A DNA stretch of 62,797 bases from Oscillatoriales cyanobacterium (GCA_011390955.1 JAABRM010000043.1:1-62797); one strand, 5' to 3'. Shown: positions 29,547 to 38,335, counted from the stretch's first letter. The notes: generated from the letters alone by a model not told the origin. Numbers and translations are program-made.

Positions 29547-29668
29547 TTAAGATTTTAGCGTTTTTTTTCCTCTATAATCTCTAACATAGGCGAAATCATC
29601 CCATGAGTCGATTCACATCAAACATTGGTGACAATCCTCAATACTGATTCCCCGGAATTTAGACAAAT

Positions 29669-30583
29669 ATGGTGACTGATATGATGACTGAAAATCAATC
29701 TCTGCAAAACCTACCGGATAGCGTTCGCGTCAAAGTGCTCAGTGAAGCACTGCCCTACATTCAAAGGTTTTCCGGTCGCACGGTCGTAGTGAAATATGGC
29801 GGGGCGGCAATGAAAGATAGCACACTCAAAGATCAAGTCATGCGCGACTTGGTATTTCTTTCCTGTGTGGGAATGCGTCCGGTCCTCGTCCACGGTGGCG
29901 GACCAGAAATTAATTCTTGGTTGGCCAAATTAAATATTGAGCCGCAATTTAAAGATGGTTTACGAGTCACCGATGCGGCTACAATGGATGTAGTAGAAAT
30001 GGTACTCGTAGGCCGAGTCAATAAAGAAATTGTCTCACTAATTAGTCAGGCTGGTGGCAAAGCAGTCGGTATTTGTGGCAAGGATGGCAATTTGATTAAA
30101 GCCCGACCAGAAGGTCGTCAAGGAATTGGCTTTGTGGGGGAAGTCAATTCTGTGAATATCAAAATTTTGGATTGCTTAGTCAGCAACGGTTATATTCCCG
30201 TGGTTTCCAGTGTGGCTGCTGATGAAAATGGCCAAGCTTATAATATTAATGCGGATACGGTAGCCGGAGAAATTGCCGCTGCTTTAGGGGCAGAAAAATT
30301 GATTTTAATGACCGATACTGTGGGCATCTTGGAGGATTATCACGATCCCTCGACTTTACTGGATAAATTAGATATTAACAAAGCCCGCGATTTAATTCAA
30401 AATGGGATAGTTTCTGGGGGGATGATTCCCAAGGTGAATTGCTGCGTGCGATCGCTTGCCCAAGGTGTGCGGGCTGGTCATATTATTGATGGTCGAATTC
30501 CCCATTCTTTACTGTTAGAAATCTTTACCGACAAGGGCATTGGTTCCATGATTGTGGCTTCCGAATATATTCGGCAAATGTAG
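29669..30583 (+). CDS. argB: N-acetylglutamate kinase
   Basis: About 300-304 residues; ATG 29669 and ATG 29681/29684 are all possible starts. Phosphorylates N-acetylglutamate, the second and controlled step of arginine synthesis. Amino-acid kinase motifs: [10 protein letters not shown] (~45), [10 protein letters not shown] (~78), [11 protein letters not shown] (~102), [16 protein letters not shown] (~208) and SGGMIPKV (~258). The C-terminal helix ([11 protein letters not shown]) and N-terminal helix are as in arginine-inhibited, PII-binding cyanobacterial enzymes, an inference from the family. Confidence 0.95.
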   Translation: MVTDMMTENQSLQNLPDSVRVKVLSEALPYIQRFSGRTVVVKYGGAAMKDSTLKDQVMRDLVFLSCVGMRPVLVHGGGPEINSWLAKLNIEPQFKDGLRVTDAATMDVVEMVLVGRVNKEIVSLISQAGGKAVGICGKDGNLIKARPEGRQGIGFVGEVNSVNIKILDCLVSNGYIPVVSSVAADENGQAYNINADTVAGEIAAALGAEKLILMTDTVGILEDYHDPSTLLDKLDINKARDLIQNGIVSGGMIPKVNCCVRSLAQGVRAGHIIDGRIPHSLLLEIFTDKGIGSMIVASEYIRQM

Positions 30584-30620
30584 AGTTGGTGAGGAAAGAG
30601 GTTAGAGGAGAGAGGAAAGA

Positions 30621-30733
30621 GTCTCTTTTCTAGGCATCTCTTTCCTCTTTTCTAGGCATCTCTTTCCTCTTTTCTAGGCATCTCTTTCCTCTTTTCTAGG
30701 CATCTCTTTCCTCTTTTCTAGGCATCTCTTTCC
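30621..30733. repeat. 22-bp tandem repeat between argB and the TPR gene
   Basis: About five copies of CTCTTTCCTCTTTTCTAGGCAT between two converging genes. Strand-asymmetric (pyrimidine-rich); no gene function is implied. Confidence 0.9.
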
Positions 30734-30756
30734 TATACTGAAAATAAACTTTGGCC

Positions 30757-32142
30757 TCAAGTTTCTGTTCTGTCTGATTCTAATTGTTGCAACGCTTCTT
30801 GACGATAACCGAGCACATCTGGATCGTTGGGTTGCAGTGCCAAAGCTCGATCGAAAGAGTCGATCGCTTCTTGGGGTTGCTGACAGTTCATCAAGGCTAA
30901 ACCCCGCACCACCCAAGCGGGATGATAATTCGGCTGTTGCTGAATCACTCGATCTAAACAAGCGATCGCTTCAGGGTAGTTTTTTTCATTCATAAAACAA
31001 ATGCCTCGGTTAAACCAAGCATCGGGATAATGCGGTTGATGGGCAAGGGCTCGATCGTAAGAAGCGATCGCTTCAGAGTATCTCTCTAAATGTAATAAAG
31101 CATTGCCCCGATTACTCCAAGCCTCCGCAAAATCTGGCTTTAATTTCAGCGCTTGTTCGTGAGAATAAATCGCCTCTTCATATCGTTCTAATTGGGAAAG
31201 AACAACGCCGCGATTTTGCCACGCATTCATAAAATCGGGCTTGAGTTGCAAGCATTTCTCGTAAGAATCATTCGCTTCTTGGGGACGCTTGAGTAAAGTC
31301 AAAGTAAATCCCCGATTAAACCATATATTAGAGTTATCCGGATTCAAATCGATCGCCGTATTAAAGATAATCAGTGCATCTTCATACTCTTGTAAATTAA
31401 ATAGTACCGCCCCTAAATTACTCCAAGCTTCAATAAAATCTGGCTTTAGCTTTAACGACTGTTGATAAGCAGCGATCGCCCCAGCAAAATCCCCTGCCTG
31501 AAATTTCTGATTGCCCTCCTCAAACAAACTCTGAACCACTTCCAGATTTTCTGGGGTCAGATTTTCTGGGGTCAGATTTTCTGGCGTCATATCTTCTGAT
31601 GTTTCGGCTTCCGAACGGTCTACTCCTGCTTCCTCCTCCGTTGGTGGAGAAGTCCACGACCCTTGACCCGCTTCTGTCCCGGTGGTTTCCTTTTCCTGGG
31701 AAACCGGAGAACTTGCTGCCCCTGGTTGAGATGAAAATGGCGAAGTTGTCGCCCGTTGAGATAACAACTGACTGCCTAGGTGGTGAGCAACGTTACTGAA
31801 TTCGCCACAATTCAACTGCCCTAATTTAGCCAGTCGTCTGCCTAAATCCATATTCTGAGTATTTTTCTTCAGCTTAGTCTCGCCAAACCGCTGTAACCAA
31901 GCCCCCCATAAAGCGAAATTGCCGCGATCGCCCAACGCTTCCAGGTACTTGACCACATCTTGTCGTTCCCAACCCAAACGCAACCCTTCGAGGATCTGAT
32001 TAAACAACAAAAGATAATCCGCATCCTCTAAAGGCGGTAGCGGACCCTTGGGTCTGGATTCCTCGAAATCGCGATTCGCGTAGCGATCCGCTTTCGCGGA
32101 ATCGCGGTTTCCTGTCTTGTTAAACAACGGCCAAATCCCCAT
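30757..32142 (-). CDS. TPR repeat protein
   Basis: 461 residues from ATG 32142, which has AGGAGAAAAGGTG just upstream; the longer frame adds 12 residues without a ribosome site. The N-terminal ~150 residues form a cyanobacterium-specific region (LEDADYLLLFNQILEGL, GNFALWGAWLQRFG), followed by a low-complexity linker with TPENL three times in tandem, then seven to eight TPR units (FIEAWSNLGAVLFNLQEYEDA, ... AWFNRG, AWSNRGNALLHLERY). The TPRs form a superhelix for protein binding. Partner not predictable. Confidence 0.9.
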   Translation of the reverse strand: MGIWPLFNKTGNRDSAKADRYANRDFEESRPKGPLPPLEDADYLLLFNQILEGLRLGWERQDVVKYLEALGDRGNFALWGAWLQRFGETKLKKNTQNMDLGRRLAKLGQLNCGEFSNVAHHLGSQLLSQRATTSPFSSQPGAASSPVSQEKETTGTEAGQGSWTSPPTEEEAGVDRSEAETSEDMTPENLTPENLTPENLEVVQSLFEEGNQKFQAGDFAGAIAAYQQSLKLKPDFIEAWSNLGAVLFNLQEYEDALIIFNTAIDLNPDNSNIWFNRGFTLTLLKRPQEANDSYEKCLQLKPDFMNAWQNRGVVLSQLERYEEAIYSHEQALKLKPDFAEAWSNRGNALLHLERYSEAIASYDRALAHQPHYPDAWFNRGICFMNEKNYPEAIACLDRVIQQQPNYHPAWVVRGLALMNCQQPQEAIDSFDRALALQPNDPDVLGYRQEALQQLESDRTET

Positions 32143-32787
32143 ATCACCTTTTCTCCTATAAATCATCACTCGCGGCAAATTCTATCGGATCCGCAAAAGC
32201 GATCGCCTTCTCTGCCGCGTTTCTATATCAGTCACTACAGATCAATATATCGCTCGCTATATCGATCGTTATATCGATCTTTATAAAGTGCAAGCGTTTC
32301 CGTCTGCTTTCCTGAAATTATCGGCAATTTTCCCATCACCGCGATCGGTCTATCCGGCGGGGATTCCCCTCTCTGGATCCGATGGAAGCGGCATCGCCTC
32401 TTGAACCAGAGTCAGAGAATCCTAGGCCAAAATATCTGCGGTCATTACTATTACCTCAGATATCAGACAATTCCCAGAAAAAATCCAGCATCCGCAACCG
32501 GCGATCGACCATCAAATGAAATCATCTCAAAGGGCGATCCAAGGGCGAGGTCAGGGGGAGCGATCGGGCTAATGGCTATTAGATATCCCCATCCAAGGGG
32601 GTTATGGCTTAATCATTAATTTACTTTAGTCACTTATAATAATAAGTTTTGGGCAAATTTAACTAACAAAATTCACCCTGGATTTAAATCCTTGAATCTT
32701 GATATTCCGGCTTGACTTTCTCAAGGGATGTATTATGATTAAACCAAGCAGAATGTTACTTAAAATACAAAATAGGGGGTGAGGTTT
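32143..32787. other. Intergenic region
   Basis: Holds ATATCGATCG-type short repeats (32240-32285), and several HIP1-like octamers. The small frames here are not convincing. The ribosome-site-like AGGGGGTGAGG at 32773-32783 belongs to the next gene. Confidence 0.55.
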
Positions 32788-33465
32788 GTGCTGGAGGTAG
32801 TTAAGCAACAAAACTTCATGATCGTTGATTTGAAAGAGGGCGTGAAAGTTCACACTCTCATCCCCAGCGAAAATCACGCAGCACTTCGGTGTGGTTTTGC
32901 CGGTTATCCTAACAATCCACGGTGGAACGCTGCCAAATTTCATGCCTGGAAAACTGGGCAGCAGTTAAAAGAATCATTCAGTCGAGGAGAAATGGTCGTC
33001 CGTTCCGCTGACTCTATCCTAGTTGACGCGATCGAAACCCAGGACAAGCCCAAAAATTGTCCAGAAACTTCTGAATCGGAGAAATCTTCACTGGGTTTTT
33101 ATGACTTCCTAATTGCTAGTTTGCGGATGTCGTTGCACCTTAATCATCCCAGCGAAGCAGAGAGTCAACTAAAACCATCTACGATCTCTGCCAATTCTCA
33201 GTCAAATCATCGAAATCATAATGGCATTAAACCAGCTAACCAAAACCAGATATCTCAAAAATCCAATCGTGAATTTATAGAAGTTTATGGCGATCGAACT
33301 TATTCTCAAGATGTCAGAAAAAAGTGTCTCCGTCTCTACCTACAAGGCTATGGATTCCGTCGCATAGAACGTCTAACTGGAGTAAGTCGTCATGCAGTGA
33401 TTAACTGGGTCAAAGAAACCGGGCATTCTCTATCAAGCGAACCCGGTTATCAAGAACATACCTAA
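32788..33465 (+). CDS. Protein with N-terminal conserved domain and IS1/InsA-like C-terminal HTH
   Basis: 225 residues from GTG 32788 (MLEVVKQQNF), with a GGGGGTGAGG sequence upstream; the GTG at 32779 lies inside that ribosome site. Residues ~1-80 form a compact domain (VHTLIPSENHAALRCGFAGY, NPRWNAAKFHAW), 95-170 are a low-complexity Ser/Asn/Gln linker and ~172-215 are an HTH (TYSQDVRKKCLRLYLQGYGF, RRIERLTGVSRHAVINWVKE) of the type in InsA/IS1 transposases. No catalytic transposase domain follows, so this may be a domesticated DNA-binding protein. Role not known. Confidence 0.7.
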   Translation: MLEVVKQQNFMIVDLKEGVKVHTLIPSENHAALRCGFAGYPNNPRWNAAKFHAWKTGQQLKESFSRGEMVVRSADSILVDAIETQDKPKNCPETSESEKSSLGFYDFLIASLRMSLHLNHPSEAESQLKPSTISANSQSNHRNHNGIKPANQNQISQKSNREFIEVYGDRTYSQDVRKKCLRLYLQGYGFRRIERLTGVSRHAVINWVKETGHSLSSEPGYQEHT

Positions 33466-33515
33466 TCTGACTGAAAAATCTATTCATTGTTGACCGTTGA
33501 CCGTTATTGGTTGAC

Positions 33516-33876
33516 GGTTATTTGTTGGTTGTTGGTTGTTGTTTGTTGGTTGTTGTTTGTTGGTTGTTGGTTGTTGGTTGTTGGTTGTTGTTTGTTGGTT
33601 GTTGGTTGTTGTTTGTTGGTTGTTGGTTGTTGGTTGTTGGTTGTTGGTTGTTGTTTGTTGGTTGTTGGTTGTTGGTTGTTGGTTGTTGGTTGTTGGTTGT
33701 TGTTTGTTGGTTGTTGGTTGTTGGTTGTTGTTTGTTGGTTGTTGGTTGTTGGTTGTTGTTTGTTGGTTGTTGGTTGTTGGTTGTTGGTTGTTGTTTGTTG
33801 GTTGTTGGTTGGTTGGGGTGTAATTGATAATTGATAATTGATAATTGATAATTGATAATTGATAATTGATAATTGT
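33516..33876. repeat. Heptanucleotide tandem arrays (STRR type)
   Basis: 33516-33816 is about 40 tandem heptamers of GGTTGTT with scattered TGGTTGT/TTTGTTG variants; 33822-33876 is seven to eight copies of AATTGAT. Such arrays are a known feature of filamentous cyanobacterial genomes. All six frames stay open because the unit has no stop, giving false QQPTTNN-type and CWLLVVG-type proteins. Confidence 0.95.
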
Positions 33877-34060
33877 TCTCCCCCGCCCCTCCGCCCCTCC
33901 GCCCCTCCGCTCCCCTACACCCCGACTCTTCAAAAATGTGGGGAAATTTACACTGTTTTTGTTCATAAAACCGAACTTTACTCTCCGTTAATTTCCGATA
34001 TATTAAATGGCATAAACAAACGGATTGCAACAGTGATTAATTGAACTGGAGGTTAACACT

Positions 34061-34498
34061 ATGAGACTCGTTCCTTATTCTCCCTTCCGTGAAATTGAAA
34101 CCATGCAACGGCAAATGAACCGTTTATTTGATAACCTGGTCGGTTTCACTGAAGATGGGTACAATACATCCTTTACTCCTGCGGCAGAAATTGAAGAAAC
34201 AGAGCAAGCTTTACATCTCAAACTGGAAGTTCCCGGACTAGAACCGAAGGATCTAAATGTGGAAGTAACTGCTGATGCCGTCAGCATTAGCGGCGAACGG
34301 AAATCCGAAACCCGCACGGAAGAACAAGGAATGGTTCGCAGTGAATTCCGCTATGGCAAATTCCAACGGGTGATTCCGTTACCTACCCGCATTCAAAATA
34401 ATAATGTTCAAGCGGAATATAAAGATGGAATTCTGCACCTGACTCTACCAAAAACTGAAGAAGAAAAGAACAAAGTAGTCAAGGTGAATATCCAATAA
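34061..34498 (+). CDS. hspA: Small heat shock protein (Hsp20/HspA)
   Basis: 145 residues. Alpha-crystallin domain at ~40-135 with GLEPKDLNVEV, SISGERKSE, FRYGKFQRVIPLP and the ILHLTLPK motif, followed by a short tail whose I/V-x-I motif is VKVNI. ATP-independent chaperone that forms large oligomers, protects thylakoid and soluble proteins in heat and is typical of cyanobacteria. GGAGG occurs 9 nt before the ATG. A strong terminator follows. Confidence 0.95.
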   Translation: MRLVPYSPFREIETMQRQMNRLFDNLVGFTEDGYNTSFTPAAEIEETEQALHLKLEVPGLEPKDLNVEVTADAVSISGERKSETRTEEQGMVRSEFRYGKFQRVIPLPTRIQNNNVQAEYKDGILHLTLPKTEEEKNKVVKVNIQ

Positions 34499-34514
34499 TC
34501 TCTCAATAAGTTAA

Positions 34515-34549
34515 CCCCCCGGCTTTTGGGAAAAGTCGGGGGGATTTTT
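34515..34549 (+). terminator. Rho-independent terminator of hspA
   Basis: CCCCCCGGCTTTT pairs with AAAAGTCGGGGGG (one mismatch-like bulge) and is followed by ATTTTT, 17 bp after the hspA stop. Confidence 0.9.
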
Positions 34550-34864
34550 AGCTAAAGGGAAGATTATGCTAGGCAATGCCCACCCGAAAATTTTTGCCTA
34601 TTTAGGGTATTTGGGCTATTTATACCGTTTTCCAAAATTCACCCAACAGCCCCTAACATTCTTCGGGTGGGCAAAAAAAATTTACCCACCCTACCTACCA
34701 TATATAATGCTGGAATTTTGCCCACCCTACAATATAAATACTTCTTGTTGCATAAATTTTTGTAAATCGTATTAGCCTATTTAGGCTGGTATTTAACGGG
34801 AATTGATGAGTAAATGTACTCAAAAAAGATGGGAAGCAAAAAATTTAACAAATTTTCTAGATTT

Positions 34865-34882
34865 TTTTGACTTAAGTCAAAA
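34865..34882. promoter_or_regulatory. CRP/FNR-family (NO-type) operator palindrome upstream of glbN
   Basis: A perfect 18-bp palindrome TTTTGACTTAAGTCAAAA. Its core TTGAC-N4-GTCAA fits the FNR/DNR/NnrR half-site type. It lies about 160 bp upstream of glbN, a gene class that responds to nitric oxide or nitrate in other organisms. Functional role is inferred; no mapped promoter is available. Confidence 0.5.
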
Positions 34883-35041
34883 GAATCTCGCTGGTTATCG
34901 CTTTATACTAACTTTGTCGTTCAAAATCAGCGATACCGGCTTGATGTAGATTTGATTTCGATCGATTCGATCGCACTTGTAATAAAATTACCAGAGCGAT
35001 CGCTTTATTAACCCCATAACTGAAGTTAAATAGGAAAAAAC

Positions 35042-35416
35042 ATGACCACATTATTTGAAAAACTAGGCGGAAAAGCTGCCGTTGACATCGCGGTGGATAA
35101 GTTTTATGAACGGGTTTTAAACGACGATCGCGTCAAACATTTCTTTGTCAATACAGATATGGCGAAACAGCGATCGCACCAGAAAGCATTTCTGACTTAT
35201 GCCTTTGGTGGCAGCGATAAATATGATGGGCGCTATATGCGGGAAGCCCATAAAGCTTTAGTCGAAGAACAAGGTCTAAGCAGCGAACATTTTGATGCGA
35301 TCGCCGAAGACCTAATGGAAACCCTAAAAGAAATGGGAGTTCCTGATGATTTGTTGGCAGAAGTAGCGGCGGTAGCGGCTGCCCCGCAACACAAAAAAGA
35401 TGTCTTAAATCAGTAG
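35042..35416 (+). CDS. glbN: Truncated hemoglobin (cyanoglobin)
   Basis: 124 residues, a group 1 truncated hemoglobin. Helix pattern LFEKLGGKAAVDIAVDKFYERVL at the N-terminus, then FFVNTDMAKQRSHQKAFLTYAFGG with the proximal-distal elements, and the proximal His in MREAHKAL (~77). Known members bind oxygen and nitric oxide and are linked to nitrogen metabolism or oxidative protection. Ribosome site AGGAAAAA precedes the ATG. Its last codons and stop are included in a 39-bp tandem repeat that follows. Confidence 0.95.
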   Translation: MTTLFEKLGGKAAVDIAVDKFYERVLNDDRVKHFFVNTDMAKQRSHQKAFLTYAFGGSDKYDGRYMREAHKALVEEQGLSSEHFDAIAEDLMETLKEMGVPDDLLAEVAAVAAAPQHKKDVLNQ

Positions 35417-35518
35417 GTGGGCAATGCCCACCCTACTTAAGTCTTAAATCAGTAGGTGGGCAATGCCCACCCTACTTAAGTCTTAAATCAGTAGGTGGGC
35501 AATGCCCACCCTACTTGT
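35402..35518. repeat. 39-bp triplication spanning the end of glbN
   Basis: Three 39-bp units (from GTCTTAAATCAG through the GTAGGTGGGCAATGCCCACC hairpin to CCCTACTTAA). The first unit contains the last glbN codons and the TAG stop; the other two are non-coding. Confidence 0.95.
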
Positions 35519-35530
35519 GAAAGCTTTACT

Positions 35531-35755
35531 CTATTTCAAAATTTGAAAGCTGTAAACTTCCAATACTGGGCCAATCATGGCCATAGTCATCACATCATCT
35601 CGTACTTGAGCATCTATGGTCACTTTGAGGCCGTTTTTCAATAACTCCGAGGGAAGTTCATAAAGTTCATAGGTTTTGCCCTCGTCGCTTTTCAAAGCCC
35701 AAGTCCCAGAACCCATGTTAATCCGTTGAATGGTGCCGGTTACGGTGATATTCAT
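35531..35755 (-). CDS. Small OB-fold-like protein coupled to a subtilisin-like protease
   Basis: 74 residues from ATG 35755. Its start overlaps the TGA stop of the upstream protease gene (ATGA), so it is translationally coupled and surely in the same operon. Predicted strands VTGTIQRINMG, TWALKSDEGKTYEL, LKVTIDAQVRDD, VLEVYSFQIL resemble a five-strand barrel (OB-like). No signal peptide. Function unknown; may regulate or assist the protease. Confidence 0.65.
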   Translation of the reverse strand: MNITVTGTIQRINMGSGTWALKSDEGKTYELYELPSELLKNGLKVTIDAQVRDDVMTMAMIGPVLEVYSFQILK

Positions 35756-37539
35756 GCTAGTTTTTCTTCTCCTTTCATGGCTAAACGCGCTAAGGAGAAA
35801 CATAACAGGGCATTCACCAATAAGAATAGACGGGCGCCGATACCGCTACCGATCCACAATAATGTGGGCGGAGTGACTAATACGGCACTAACCGCCAAAC
35901 AACTGGCAACGCCGAGGGTTGAACCGATCGCAAACCATTTCCAGTCTCGGTGTCCTAGCAGCAGGGTAATTAAAACCAGGGGAATGAGGATACTGGCAAA
36001 AATGGGGTTCAGGGCGCTACTGCCACTAATGGCGGTGCCCAATTCGGGGATGGAACTGCCCATCACGCGCATGGGCCATTGAGGTAAATCAAAGATATAG
36101 AAGCCGCGCAGGACAAATACACCAGAACTGCCGAAAACTAGGCCAGTAGCCAGGTTCCAGTTCCAAGCAAAGGGGAAATAGTTCCGTAAGAACCAAGCCA
36201 GCAAATAGGAACCGAGCACCATTGCCAGTTTCGGTAACAGTGCATAAGCCCCGCCATCAATCCAGAAACGCGGATTCAAATAACCGTTATCCCGCAGCCA
36301 ACGGAAGAAGTCCCGGAAAGTGATTTGGCCTTTGGTGGCGATCGCTACGGCATTGGCGGCATCCAGTTGTCCTGCCCCAAAGTGGTTCAGGGGGTCATCT
36401 TTAATTGCCCGCGCCGACTGTTTGAGAATGCCAGTGACTTGTTCTGGGTCATCCACTCCAGAGGCTTTGATTAATGCCGCAACTCCCGCAACGTGGGGGG
36501 ATGCCATGCTGGTGCCTTGGAAATAAGCAAACATCGGCTGACCAGTTTGGGGGTTGATGGTTTCTTGGAGAATACCGCCAGTTTCCGTTTCCGAGGTATC
36601 CCCACCAGGGGCAGAGATATCTACACCCGCGCCATAGTTGGAGTAGGGAGATTTCACCCCAGCAGCGTTGATGGCGGAAACGCCGACAACATGGGAGTAA
36701 CGGGCAGGATAGGAAGCGCTGTTATCATTGGAGTTGCCAGCGGCAGCAATAACCACAACACCTTTGCTGTAGGCATAAGCGATCGCCTCTTTCATGGCTT
36801 GGCTTTCGCCCCCACCACCGAGACTCATGTTGATTACATCCGCGTTATTATCGGCGGCAAATTTAATCGCTTCGGCGATATCAGCGATCGTGCCACCACC
36901 ACCAGCACTGAGCACTTTTAACGGCATAATGTTGGCTTGGTAAGCAATACCGGCAACACCGTAACCGTTGTTGGTGGTTTGGGCGATCGTGCCTGCGACG
37001 TGGGTGCCATGTCCGTTGTCATCGTCAGCTACTTCGCGATCGTTCACGAAATCGTAACCTTTGACAAATTTGGTATCTTTTAAGTCGGGAACGCGAGAAA
37101 CTCCCGTGTCAATTACTGCCACGGTGACGCCTTCCCCTTTGGTGTCTTCCCAAGCTTTTTCCACATTGATGCTGCGGAAATTCCACTGTTTGCTATAGTC
37201 GGGGTCGTTGGGAGTTCCCAGGGTACTATAGATATAGTTTGGCTCTATATATTCGGTATATCTACCAATTTCCGATTTTTTCAGGCGATCAAAAAGTGTG
37301 CGATCGCCCTTAACGATATATAGATTATCTGCCTGAGAAAATTCACTATTTAAACGAGGCGCAAGCTGATACTCTTGAGTGAGTATGCTAAGTTTTTTGT
37401 CAATTTGGCTGGGGGAAATGTCTTCACGAAAATCCAAGACAATGGACTCGTAAGTGCCTTGGGCTGCCAATCCCTGAAAGGAGGCGATCGCCCAAATTAG
37501 CCCAACCAAAAATAAACCGAGCCAGAAAAATTTTTTCAT
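35752..37539 (-). CDS. Subtilisin-like (S8) serine protease with C-terminal membrane domain
   Basis: About 595 residues. Hydrophobic N-terminal signal (FFWLGLFLVGLIWAIASF), propeptide-like region to ~105, then the peptidase: catalytic Asp in VAVIDTG (~144), His in DDNGHGTHVAG (~182), oxyanion Asn in AAAGNSND (~265) and Ser in GTSMASPHVAG (~345). The last ~170 residues contain four to five predicted membrane helices (e.g. LLPKLAMVLGSYLLAWFL, ILIPLVLITLLLG, LGVASCLAVSAVLV), unusual for S8 proteins. The catalytic domain is thus probably held at a membrane surface. Coupled to the small downstream gene. Confidence 0.92.
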   Translation of the reverse strand: MKKFFWLGLFLVGLIWAIASFQGLAAQGTYESIVLDFREDISPSQIDKKLSILTQEYQLAPRLNSEFSQADNLYIVKGDRTLFDRLKKSEIGRYTEYIEPNYIYSTLGTPNDPDYSKQWNFRSINVEKAWEDTKGEGVTVAVIDTGVSRVPDLKDTKFVKGYDFVNDREVADDDNGHGTHVAGTIAQTTNNGYGVAGIAYQANIMPLKVLSAGGGGTIADIAEAIKFAADNNADVINMSLGGGGESQAMKEAIAYAYSKGVVVIAAAGNSNDNSASYPARYSHVVGVSAINAAGVKSPYSNYGAGVDISAPGGDTSETETGGILQETINPQTGQPMFAYFQGTSMASPHVAGVAALIKASGVDDPEQVTGILKQSARAIKDDPLNHFGAGQLDAANAVAIATKGQITFRDFFRWLRDNGYLNPRFWIDGGAYALLPKLAMVLGSYLLAWFLRNYFPFAWNWNLATGLVFGSSGVFVLRGFYIFDLPQWPMRVMGSSIPELGTAISGSSALNPIFASILIPLVLITLLLGHRDWKWFAIGSTLGVASCLAVSAVLVTPPTLLWIGSGIGARLFLLVNALLCFSLARLAMKGEEKLA

Positions 37540-37790
37540 AGTCAAAATTCGGTGTAGGGTCTGTGCTTCTTCCTAGGATAGCTCATTGATAGATGAAGTG
37601 TGGAGATGACTGTAGGGGCTTCGCCTACGGGCCGACAACTCCCGAAACCAATGCAAAAATTAACCACCGGAATGGGAAAGCCCTAACACGATGCGATCGC
37701 ACACCCATACAAAAACAGCCGCGATCTGAGAAAATTACGCTAAACTGGCGGTAAAAATATCCCCACTATCCAAAATAAATTATTTTACCT

Positions 37791-38021
37791 ATGAGCTATC
37801 GCCATATTATTACAATTGAGCCTGGTAAACGCGGCGGCAAACCTTGCATCAGACGAATGCGGATTACTGTGTATGATGTTTTGGGCTGGTTAGCAGCCGG
37901 TATGTCTCATGCAGAAATTTTAGATGACTTTCCAGAATTAACAGAAGAAGATATTAGAGCTTGTCTTGAATTTGCTGCCGATAGAGAACGTCATGTAATT
38001 CAAGTAGTAGGTGAAAGTTGA
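37791..38021 (+). CDS. DUF433 antitoxin-like protein
   Basis: 76 residues. Classic DUF433: ITIEPGKRGGKPCIRRMRI, VYDVLGWLAAGMSHAEIL and DFPELTEEDIRACLEFAAD, a small HTH domain. DUF433 genes are usually followed by a DUF5615 PIN-like toxin gene, and a truncated one does follow here with a 4-nt overlap (TTGA). The partner toxin is broken, so the antitoxin is now probably orphaned. Confidence 0.88.
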   Translation: MSYRHIITIEPGKRGGKPCIRRMRITVYDVLGWLAAGMSHAEILDDFPELTEEDIRACLEFAADRERHVIQVVGES

Positions 38022-38110
38022 AATTATTGTTTGACCAAAACCTGAGTCGCAAGTTAGTGAGTCGTTTGTCTGATATCTTCCCTAATGCTAGTCACGTTCA
38101 GTTTCTTTAA
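38018..38110 (+). pseudogene. Truncated DUF5615 PIN-like toxin
   Basis: From TTG 38018 (overlapping the antitoxin stop) the frame reads LKLLFDQNLSRKLVSRLSDI and then NASHVQFL before a TAA. FDQNLS is the diagnostic start of DUF5615 toxins, which continue for about 80 more residues with the PIN-type acidic residues. The gene is cut off after 30 residues where the aspartic-protease array begins, so the catalytic region is lost. Confidence 0.8.
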
Positions 38111-38111
38111 T

Positions 38112-38222
38112 TTATTCTAAAGTTAAAATTTCTGATTTTTCGGGAATTTTCAGTTGGCTAGATGCTTCTGTTTGGTCAAGTTCGGTTAAAACCGCGATCG
38201 CTTCTGTTTGGATATTTTCCAT
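38112..38222 (-). pseudogene. Truncated copy of the 103-aa partner protein
   Basis: The reading MENIQTEAIAVLTELDQTEA ... EILTLE then stop (36 residues) is the N-terminal third of the partner family, nearly identical to the others. It has the leader and ribosome site of the family upstream (38223-38336). Its 3' end abuts the truncated toxin, so the junction at about 38110 is a recombination point. Confidence 0.85.
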
Positions 38223-38288
38223 AATTTCTTCTCCTACCTATATATTAATCAGAACAGTCCACAATAAGATCATAACTCTAGTCGAATC

Positions 38289-38318
38289 GGGAGCGGATAA
38301 AAGCTAATACCCGCTCCC
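38289..38318 (-). terminator. Conserved inter-module hairpin of the protease array
   Basis: GGGAGCGG ... CCGCTCCC, an 8-bp perfect stem with a 14-nt loop, lies just after the protease stop. The same hairpin follows other modules at about 39197, 41333 and 42388, more or less mutated. It may act as a transcription stop or mRNA end; there is no strong T-run. Confidence 0.5.
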
Positions 38319-38335
38319 TAAATGCTGACAAATAA

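Noticed and set aside
30674-30961. 95-residue minus-strand frame
   Set aside because: It lies over the 22-bp tandem repeat and in an alternative frame of the TPR gene.
33484-34030. Several long open frames on both strands encoding Gln/Pro/Thr/Asn-rich or Cys/Trp/Leu-rich proteins
   Set aside because: They are readings of stop-free heptanucleotide repeats in all frames, with no ribosome site or conserved domain.
34566-34775. 69-residue plus-strand frame after hspA
   Set aside because: It spans dispersed GGGTGGGCAAA and CCCACCCTAC repeats and lacks gene-like features.
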